Assembly (NCBI GenBank): GCA_039934635.1
Contig: JBDTLT010000115.1
Coordinates: forward strand, 1 to 16,325
Length of the DNA: 16,325 nt
From: DATLFA01 sp039934635
Lineage (GTDB): Bacteria > Actinomycetota > Acidimicrobiia > Acidimicrobiales > WLNW01
Direction of reading: 5' to 3'
The notes under the pieces are model-generated. The model saw only the letters and a list, made by a program, of their open reading frames with translations. It did no database searches and was not told the origin of the DNA. Positions 6,147 to 12,121 of the stretch are shown piece after piece. Position 1 is the first letter of the stretch, and each line of letters opens with the position of its first letter. Made by a program: the position numbers and the translations under genes.

Positions 6147-6890
6147 ATGGACGATCGTGTAGTGATTGTGACCGGCGCCGGTCGCGGCCTGGGGCGGGGC
6201 GCGGCACTCGCGTTCGCCACCGAAGGGTGTCGCGTCGGCGTGTTGGAATGGGACCCGGTGACGGGCGCCGATACGGCCGCCGAGATAGAAAGGCGGGGCG
6301 CGCAGGCGTTGGCGGTCGCGTGCGACGTGGGCGACAAAGCCGCCGTCGACGAGGCGGTCGCCGCGGTGGTCGAACGATTCGGCCGCATCGATGTCGTCAT
6401 CAACAACGCGCAGGCGGTGACGTTCACGACGGTGCTCGAGACGACGGACCACGACGCCGACGTCATTTGGCGCTCGGGCTTTCTCGGCACGCTGCACGTG
6501 ATGCAGGCCGCGCATCCGCACCTGGTGAAGACGCAGGGCAACATCATCAACGTGATCTCGGGCGCGATGCTCGGTGGGTTCGGCAAGAACGGTGTCTACG
6601 GTTCGGTCAAGGCCGCCATCCGCACGTTGACGCGGTCGGCCGCAATCGAGTGGGGCCCGCTCGGTATCCGGGTCAATTGCATCTCGCCGTCGGCGCAGAC
6701 GCCCGCACTGGAGCAGTGGAAGAAGGACTATCCCAAGGAATACGCACAGCGCATCGCGATCATCCCGCTGCAGCGCTTCGGTGATCCCGAAGATGACATC
6801 GGCCGGGCGCTCGTCGCGCTGGCCAGTGCGGACGCGCACTACATCACCAGTGCCACCGTCACCGTCGACGGCGGCGCCTACTTCTTGTGA
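6147..6890 (+). CDS. short-chain dehydrogenase/reductase
   Basis: A 247-residue classical SDR with a Rossmann fold. The cofactor motif TGAGRGLG is at 9-16. Glu34 after strand 2 (GVLEWDP) favours NAD(H) over NADP(H). The catalytic set is Ser138, Tyr151 and Lys155 (YGSVK). The C-terminus VTVDGGAYFL is typical. The normally conserved NNAG reads NNAQ (86-89). The enzyme should interconvert an alcohol and a ketone on an unknown substrate. It has a ribosome binding site GAAGGA before ATG, lies 7 bp after the LLM gene and 10 bp before the P450, and so is in the same operon. Confidence 0.92.
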   Translation: MDDRVVIVTGAGRGLGRGAALAFATEGCRVGVLEWDPVTGADTAAEIERRGAQALAVACDVGDKAAVDEAVAAVVERFGRIDVVINNAQAVTFTTVLETTDHDADVIWRSGFLGTLHVMQAAHPHLVKTQGNIINVISGAMLGGFGKNGVYGSVKAAIRTLTRSAAIEWGPLGIRVNCISPSAQTPALEQWKKDYPKEYAQRIAIIPLQRFGDPEDDIGRALVALASADAHYITSATVTVDGGAYFL

Positions 6891-6900
6891 GGTATCTCTC

Positions 6901-8079
6901 GTGAGCAGCACCGTGCACGACGACGTCGACTTCGCCCTCGGCGGCGACATGGCCGACCTCCATGCGGTCATCCATCGTCTGCGCGCCGACGGGCCCGTGG
7001 CGCAGGTGCGCTACTTCGGCGAGCCCGCGTTGTTGTTCACCACGTACGACGCAGTCGATGCCGCGTACCGTGACGACGACCTCTTCCCGGCGGCCGCGGC
7101 ATTTGCCGAGATGACCGAACCGTCGATGGGACGCACGTTGCAGTGCATGGGCGGCGACGAGCACAAGCGCAATCGCAAGCTGGTCTCACCGGCGTTTCGC
7201 GTGCGGATCATGCCCGACTACGTACGCCCGATCCTCGAGGAAGTGGCCAACGAACTGATCGACGACTTCATCGCCTCGGGCGAAGCCGACCTCGTCACCG
7301 CATTCAACAGTCGCTTTCCCGGCATCGTGATCTCGCGCTTGCTCGGTATCCCCGACGACAACGACATCGACCTGCAGCACTGCGCACACCGGCTGCTCAG
7401 CTATCCCAACGATCCCGCCGGAGCGCTCGCCGCCAGGGCCGAGTTCACGCACGTGCTGGGCCCGCTCGTGACGCATCGCCGCCTCGACCCGGCGCACGAC
7501 CTCATCTCGACGCTCGCGACGACCAACGACGAAGGCGACGCGTTGAGCGACGAAGAGATCTTCACCTTCGTGCGGCTGCTGTTCGCCGCCGGTACCGACA
7601 CGACCTTCCATGGCCTCGGCACCGTCCTCTACGCGTTGTTGACGCATCCCGAACAGCTAGAGCGCGTCGTCGCGGATCCGCCAACCGAGCTGCGCTGGGC
7701 GGTCGAAGAATCGTTGCGGTGGGACCCCGTCGTCAGCATGGAGCCGAGGCGGGCACCCACTGCCACCGAATGGTTCGGCCACTCGATCGACGCGGGCGCA
7801 CGGGTGCTGTTCGGTATCGCGGCGGCGAATCGAGATCCCGCGGTCTTCGATTCACCGGACGACTACGACATCGCGCGGCGGCCCGAGCCGATCATGACGT
7901 TCGGCATCGGACCGCACTTCTGCCTCGGAGCGCATCTCGCACGCGCCGAGCTCGTCACCGCGCTCGGCACGCTGCTCGAGCGGTTGCCCGGGCTCACGTT
8001 GCTCGATCGCGACAACACCCGCATCCACGGCACGGTGCTACGCGGTCCGCGCCAACTGAAAGTGCGCTGGGCCTCGTAG
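6901..8079 (+). CDS. cytochrome P450 (bacterial class I)
   Basis: A 392-residue soluble P450. The I-helix motif AAGTDTT is at 229-235 with the oxygen-activating acid-alcohol pair Asp233-Thr234. ExxR is Glu270-Arg273 (EESLRW). The heme loop FGIGPHFCLGAHLAR gives the thiolate ligand Cys341. The GGDEHKRNRKLVSPAF segment (84-99) is a variant of the usual GPEHTRLR box. It should hydroxylate a hydrophobic substrate using electrons from a ferredoxin and a reductase, neither of which is encoded in the window. GTG 6901 was chosen because GAGG stands about 8 bases upstream, and earlier starts would lie inside the SDR gene. It ends the four-gene operon and converges on the minus-strand gene at 8100 with a 20-bp gap. 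Confidence 0.93.
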   Translation: MSSTVHDDVDFALGGDMADLHAVIHRLRADGPVAQVRYFGEPALLFTTYDAVDAAYRDDDLFPAAAAFAEMTEPSMGRTLQCMGGDEHKRNRKLVSPAFRVRIMPDYVRPILEEVANELIDDFIASGEADLVTAFNSRFPGIVISRLLGIPDDNDIDLQHCAHRLLSYPNDPAGALAARAEFTHVLGPLVTHRRLDPAHDLISTLATTNDEGDALSDEEIFTFVRLLFAAGTDTTFHGLGTVLYALLTHPEQLERVVADPPTELRWAVEESLRWDPVVSMEPRRAPTATEWFGHSIDAGARVLFGIAAANRDPAVFDSPDDYDIARRPEPIMTFGIGPHFCLGAHLARAELVTALGTLLERLPGLTLLDRDNTRIHGTVLRGPRQLKVRWAS

Positions 8080-8099
8080 CCCTTTGCGCGAAGTGTCGG

Positions 8100-8762
8100 T
8101 TAGCTGCCGGCGGGAGCGGTCGTGGTTGGCGCGGCGGGGGCTTTGCCGCGGCCGCCGGGACGAGCGCCGCCCTTGGGAATGCCGGCGCCCTTGGCCGGCG
8201 CCTTGCCGTTCACGAAGTCGGTGATGCGCGCAGTTGCGTCGGCGATCTCTTTGTCCGCCTCGGCCTGCGTGTCCTTGCCGCTCGTCACGTCGGCCTTTTC
8301 GTGTTCGACGATCGGCGCCAGCAGCGCGTCGATGACCTTTTGCGGATCGACACCCTTAGCCTTCGCGAGATCAGCGAGCGACTGCCCCGACTGCAGCGCG
8401 GTCCGCACCTCTTCGGCAGTGACCCCGAGGGCCGTCGCGGCACCCGCCAGATTGCCGGCCGGACCGCCGCCACCGGGACCGCCCCGGCGCAGGCCGCCAT
8501 CCATGGGGCCTTTGCCCGCGGGACGAGCGTCTTGCAGCGCCTTGGTGACGGCGTCGATCTGGGATTGGTTCAGCGTGCCGTTGTCGAGCAGCGGCTTGAG
8601 CGCGTCTTGGATCCATCCATCGGATTTGGGCTTGGCGGCCGGTGCGGTGGTGGTCGGTGACCCCGACTGCGCACCGGCGGTGCCGGTGACGCCGATGGCG
8701 AAGCCGGCCGCGCCGGCGAGGAGGCTGGCACTGGCCGCGGCAGCGGCGATGCGCTTGTTCAT
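8100..8762 (-). CDS. small secreted helical protein of unknown function
   Basis: A 220-residue protein with a signal peptide: MNKR, a hydrophobic Ala/Leu/Gly core to about residue 29, and a probable cut after AGA (31). A Thr/Pro/Ala linker follows, then a helical unit WIQDALKPLLDNGTLNQSQI (50-69), a Gly-rich spacer (about 85-105), a second helical unit LGVTAEEVRTALQSGQSLAD...GVDPQKVIDALLA (112-148), a charged helix (150-180) and a Pro/Gly/Ala-rich tail. Such 'LGVTAEELRTAL' units occur in many actinobacterial secreted proteins without known function. AGGGGA precedes ATG by about 8 bases. It lies downstream of the fusion gene on the same strand, but has a 106-bp upstream gap with its own candidate regulatory site. 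Envelope or sensing roles are only guesses. Confidence 0.8.
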   Translation of the reverse strand: MNKRIAAAAASASLLAGAAGFAIGVTGTAGAQSGSPTTTAPAAKPKSDGWIQDALKPLLDNGTLNQSQIDAVTKALQDARPAGKGPMDGGLRRGGPGGGGPAGNLAGAATALGVTAEEVRTALQSGQSLADLAKAKGVDPQKVIDALLAPIVEHEKADVTSGKDTQAEADKEIADATARITDFVNGKAPAKGAGIPKGGARPGGRGKAPAAPTTTAPAGS

Positions 8763-8832
8763 CTGGAGTTCCCCTTCAGCTGTGTGGACACCATGGTGGC
8801 GCGGGGCTCGTCAGAAGTGAACGCGGCGAAGT

Positions 8833-8849
8833 TGAGAACTCGGTGAGAA
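8833..8849 (-). promoter_or_regulatory. 11-bp-spaced direct repeat, candidate OmpR/PhoB-family site
   Basis: On the minus strand TTCTCACC and TTCTCAAC stand exactly 11 bp apart (hexamer cores at 8844-8849 and 8833-8838), about 70 bp before the start of the secreted-protein gene. Direct repeats with an 11-bp period are typical of OmpR/PhoB-family response regulators. The 10-mer TTCTCAACTT recurs upstream of the export operon (11353-11362). The regulator is not in the window. Confidence 0.45.
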
Positions 8850-8868
8850 TGTCGTGGCGCGGTCGCCA

Positions 8869-11190
8869 CTACTGGGCTTCAGGCGAGTCGGCGATGGCCC
8901 GCAGCGACTCGAACAGGCCGTTGATCGAGTTGAAGAAGGCGTCGGACTTCCACAGCGATTCGGAAAGGTTGACCACGATCGCCACGTCGTCGCTCGGCGA
9001 GTACTGGATCAACGTGGTCGCGCCGGCGTAGCCGAGCCCTTTCCACTGGAAGCCACCGTCGGGGCCGGCACTGCACGGGCAGTAGCCGATGAGCCCGGTG
9101 CCGAGTGACGAGGCCGGATCGATGGTGGCCATCATCGCCCACGTGTCGGCGCTCAGTTCGGCGTGATCACGGAAGTAGTACGACGTCCACGCCAACAGGT
9201 CGGCGGTGTCCATCAACAGGCCACCGGTCGAGAAGTTGGGCTCGCCGGGCGCCGACGGCAACAGCACCGCGCTCTCGAGACCGAGGGGCTGTGTGATCGA
9301 TTCCTTCACGAGTTGTTGGAAGGACGTGCCGGTGAGGTCTTCGAGCAGCAGACCGAGCACCAGATAGTTCGTGCTCGAATACGACCCCTTGGTGCCCGGG
9401 CTGAACAGCAGCGGCGCGGCCGCGGCGGCGGCGAGTGCCGCGGCGGGCGTGGTGATCGCGGATGGATCGGCCACGTAGATCGGCGAGTCGCGGTAGGGGA
9501 CGAGCCCGCTCGTGTGCGACAGCAACTCGCGCACCGTGAACTGGCTCGAGGGGAACGAGGGCAGCGCGGACAGTTGTGGCAGCGGCGCGTCGAGGTCGAG
9601 GTGGCCCGCTTCGACTTCGCGCAACACGAGCGTGGTCGTGAGGGTCTTGGTCACCGACCAGATGTCGTAGGTGTCGTCCACCGCGAGGCTGCCGACCGAA
9701 TCGACGAGATAGAAGGAACCCGACTTGCTGACACCGAACTGGACACCGGCGACACCGTTTTGTTCGAGCCACGCGCGCACCGTGGCGATCGTCGTCGCGA
9801 CGCGGGGATCCTCGGGGGTGGAGAACGATGCGTTGACCGTGTGGCTGGCGTCGGACGTCGCGCCGGCGACCACCACCGCCGGTGTGATCACGGTGTCCAC
9901 ACTGGGCGGCGCCGGTGCTTGCGACGGGGTGCGCAACGTGTGCGTGGTCGCGTCGACCGTCGCGGTGCCGGTGCTCGCGCTGCTGGCGGTGGCGACCGAA
10001 GAGCTCGCGGAGGCGGTCGCGGTGAGTGCCGCGAGGCTGGTCGCTCCCACCGAGAAGAAGCCGAACGCCCCACTGACGGCCATCGCACCGGCGACGATGC
10101 GCCGAGCCCGCGGCTCGCGCCCTCGCGGGTTGCGGGCCAGCGCACCGGGCCACAGTTGCGGCTTGCGATCGCCGGCGAAGTCTTCGAGCCATCCGAACAG
10201 CGCGACGAACGCCGCGGTTCCGGCGAACATCAAGCCGACGACACTGGCGGTGAACACGCCGCGTGGCAACGGCGTGTCGACATTCCACAACAAGTGGTAG
10301 CCGAGGATGATCGCGGTCGAGTGCCAGAGGTAGATGGTCAGCGAGCGGCTGTTGATGGTGCGGATGGCGTCCCGCGCGAACGGCGCGCTCGCGAGCCGCT
10401 CGATCAGCGGCGCGCCCGCCATGAACACGGCCAACCATGCGAAGCCGATGAAGAGGTGCGCGGGATGCGAGTCGTTGACCACGCGATCGGGCACCGGTTG
10501 CGTGATGACCCACGCCGTTCCGGCGGTGCCCGACCCAAGCGCGATCAGTGCCCACCAACTGCGGTTGCACTTCGCCAGCACTCCGTCGCGATGCAAGAAG
10601 CCGAGGCACAGGAAGAACGCGTAGAGGAAGAAGTCGCCGATGAGCCACGGGGTGTGCGTGGTCTGCAGCGGCCAGCGCGGATGGCGGGCCGCCAGGTCGA
10701 TGAGGAAGACACCGGTTGCGAGGGCGAGCAGTGTGCGCGCCGGTGCGCGGCGGATGGCCCACAAGAGAACGGGCGACGCGATGATCATCCACAGCAGCGC
10801 CCGCAGGTACCACAGCGGCGACGACATCCATCCGGCTTCCCACTGCGACCCGTGCGGGTCGGCGAGTGGCACGATCCACCAGACGAGGTTGCGCCAGGGC
10901 ACACGGGTCGTCGACGATTGTGTGACCTGGTCGGCGATGGTCATCGCGCCGAAGGCGACTGCGGCGAACAACCACAGCGGAATGAGCAGGCGCCGGCTGC
11001 GGTCACGCAGCGTCGCGACGTAGCCGTGGCGATCGAGCGAACGGGCGAGCAGGCTGCCCGTCACGAAGAACATTGCGGGGACGGCGGACACGAAGTAGGT
11101 GATCGCGGCGTAGCCGAACGCGTGCCACAGCATGACCCGCACGACGGCGAGGGCGCGGACGGCATCGAGAAAGCGTTCACGCGTCTCCAT
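8869..11190 (-). CDS. membrane acyltransferase-3 domain fused to extracytoplasmic serine beta-lactamase-like domain
   Basis: A 773-residue protein. Residues 1-340 are an acyltransferase-3 (OafA-like) multi-pass membrane domain with RERFLDAVRALAVVRVMLWH (His23 likely catalytic) and about ten hydrophobic segments. A further membrane segment (about 365-390) and an Ala/Ser/Thr-rich linker (390-460) lead to a class C beta-lactamase/DD-peptidase-like domain outside the cell. There SxxK is Ser512-Lys515 in IWSVTK, followed by LLSHTSGL (556-563), YSSTNY at 604-609 where YxN is usual, and GYAG (720-723) where GHTG/KTG is usual. It may transfer and remove acyl groups on an envelope glycan. Antibiotic hydrolysis is not indicated. 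ATG 11190 has GAGGAGGGG in front, so the 16-residue longer frame is rejected. It is divergent from the export operon. Confidence 0.87.
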   Translation of the reverse strand: METRERFLDAVRALAVVRVMLWHAFGYAAITYFVSAVPAMFFVTGSLLARSLDRHGYVATLRDRSRRLLIPLWLFAAVAFGAMTIADQVTQSSTTRVPWRNLVWWIVPLADPHGSQWEAGWMSSPLWYLRALLWMIIASPVLLWAIRRAPARTLLALATGVFLIDLAARHPRWPLQTTHTPWLIGDFFLYAFFLCLGFLHRDGVLAKCNRSWWALIALGSGTAGTAWVITQPVPDRVVNDSHPAHLFIGFAWLAVFMAGAPLIERLASAPFARDAIRTINSRSLTIYLWHSTAIILGYHLLWNVDTPLPRGVFTASVVGLMFAGTAAFVALFGWLEDFAGDRKPQLWPGALARNPRGREPRARRIVAGAMAVSGAFGFFSVGATSLAALTATASASSSVATASSASTGTATVDATTHTLRTPSQAPAPPSVDTVITPAVVVAGATSDASHTVNASFSTPEDPRVATTIATVRAWLEQNGVAGVQFGVSKSGSFYLVDSVGSLAVDDTYDIWSVTKTLTTTLVLREVEAGHLDLDAPLPQLSALPSFPSSQFTVRELLSHTSGLVPYRDSPIYVADPSAITTPAAALAAAAAAPLLFSPGTKGSYSSTNYLVLGLLLEDLTGTSFQQLVKESITQPLGLESAVLLPSAPGEPNFSTGGLLMDTADLLAWTSYYFRDHAELSADTWAMMATIDPASSLGTGLIGYCPCSAGPDGGFQWKGLGYAGATTLIQYSPSDDVAIVVNLSESLWKSDAFFNSINGLFESLRAIADSPEAQ

Positions 11191-11251
11191 GGTCCCCTCC
11201 TCGTTGCGCCGGCACTCCGCCGTCGTGAGCAGGTTCAAATTTCTCGCAGCC

Positions 11252-11280
11252 CGGTTAGAAGTACGTTGCTTCGATGTAAA
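11252..11280 (-). promoter_or_regulatory. candidate promoter of the fusion gene
   Basis: On the minus strand TTTACA (11275-11280) and TAACCG (11252-11257) are separated by 17 bp, a spacing and sequence compatible with the main sigma factor. The implied start would lie near 11245, giving a leader of about 55 bases with GAGGAGGGG at its end. The -10 match is imperfect. Confidence 0.35.
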
Positions 11281-11341
11281 GGTTCGGTGAGGAGCGCGTG
11301 GCTTACGTCATAGGCGGCGATGGCGCCGCTCACGCTCTGCG

Positions 11342-11360
11342 CTCACAACGGATTCTCAAC
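11342..11360 (+). promoter_or_regulatory. 11-bp-spaced repeat upstream of the export operon, candidate response-regulator site
   Basis: CTCACAAC (11342-11349) and TTCTCAAC (11353-11360) match at six of eight positions with an 11-bp offset. TTCTCAACTT (11353-11362) is identical to the element before the secreted-protein gene. A weak -10 (TACCTT, 11379-11384) lies 18 bp after the second repeat, so the repeats would sit in the -35 region as in activator-dependent promoters. The lipoprotein start is at 11443. Confidence 0.45.
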
Positions 11361-11442
11361 TTGTCTTAGGGTGACTTTTACCTTCGCCGACCACGATCGC
11401 CGGTGGCTCGCAGTGCGAGCTCGTCGAACGCGGTTGGTGGCG

Positions 11443-12108
11443 ATGCGCAGATTCTTGGCGGCCTCGGGACTCCTGGCGGCCGCATTTGTGGCGGCACTGC
11501 TGCTGACAGGATGCGGCGGGACCTCGAACGGAGCAGACGATCTGCCGGCGACGACTGCCGCGCCGCCGACGAGTGCCGACGCGGCAACGGCGTCCTACCA
11601 AGCGTGCTTGACGCAGCACGGCGTCGACCCGAGTTCGTTGCCCACCGGTGGATTCGGCGCGGGCGCGCTCAACGGCAGCCGACCGGCCGGTGGCAGTCAG
11701 CCCGGTGGTAGCCAGCCCGGTGTCAGCCGCAGTGGCACGCGGCCGGCGGACGGGGCGCTGCCCGGTGGCGCGGCCAATGCCGAAGGCAGCCGCGGACCGC
11801 GGGGCACGATCGACGCAACCCAGCAAGCGGCGCGCGATGCGTGCCAGAGCTTGCTGCCATCCGGTGCCGGTGCCGGCGCGGGCGCCGGGGCGCGTAGCGA
11901 CGCCAACAGTGAGGCGCTTCGCCTCTATCAATCGTGCCTCGCGGACAACGGCGTGCCGGTCGTGACCGGGACGCCGCCATCGTCGCTCGGCACCGGCGGT
12001 CCCGGCGCCGGGTTCGGGGGCGTCGATCGCAATTCGCCGGCCTTTGCCGCGGCCGATGCGAAATGTCGCGTGCTGCTGCCGGCAGACGCCCCCACCACGA
12101 GTAGATGA
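11443..12108 (+). CDS. lipoprotein with duplicated Cys-pair motif, export-operon associated
   Basis: A 221-residue protein. MRRFLAASGLL and the hydrophobic stretch end in the lipobox LTGC, so Cys24 should be lipidated after signal peptidase II. The mature part repeats one pattern twice: YQACLTQHGVD ... DACQSLLP, then YQSCLADNGVP ... DAKCRVLLP, each half with two Cys. Between them are Gly/Ser/Pro-rich low-complexity stretches. In actinobacteria a related single-unit protein (C-M-R-x-x-G-V ... C-x-x-L-L-P) often precedes HlyD-MacB operons. The function is not known to me. ATG 11443 was chosen because the signal peptide starts there, though the frame is open from 11320 and the ribosome binding site is weak. 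The adaptor gene follows after 13 bp. It is likely extracytoplasmic and a part or sensor of the export system. Confidence 0.82.
   Translation: MRRFLAASGLLAAAFVAALLLTGCGGTSNGADDLPATTAAPPTSADAATASYQACLTQHGVDPSSLPTGGFGAGALNGSRPAGGSQPGGSQPGVSRSGTRPADGALPGGAANAEGSRGPRGTIDATQQAARDACQSLLPSGAGAGAGAGARSDANSEALRLYQSCLADNGVPVVTGTPPSSLGTGGPGAGFGGVDRNSPAFAAADAKCRVLLPADAPTTSR
11689..11733 (+). repeat. short tandem 15-bp repeat inside the lipoprotein gene
   Basis: Three adjacent 15-bp units begin GGTGGCAGTCAGCCC, GGTGGTAGCCAGCCC and, more diverged, GGTGTCAGCCGCAGT. They encode GGSQP-type linker units. Unit number may vary between strains by slippage. The repeat lies in the flexible linker between the two Cys-pair halves. 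Confidence 0.65.
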
Positions 12109-12121
12109 CAAGGGTGATGCA

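Noticed and set aside
8080..8099. Possible terminator between the convergent P450 and secreted-protein genes (CTTTGCGCGAAG)
   Set aside because: Only a 3-4 bp stem and no T run.
7143..8660. 505-residue plus-strand frame overlapping the P450 and the secreted-protein gene
   Set aside because: Arg-rich out-of-frame translation spanning two unrelated genes, including one on the other strand.
8869..10000. Antibiotic-resistance beta-lactamase
   Set aside because: The domain is fused to a membrane acyltransferase, lacks the usual YxN and KTG/HTG residues, and belongs to a broad serine-hydrolase family, so resistance cannot be claimed.
9163..11313. 716-residue plus-strand frame opposite the fusion gene
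   Set aside because: Arg/Gly/Glu-rich shadow of the minus-strand acyltransferase-hydrolase gene, which has membrane segments and SxxK. The shadow has no domains.
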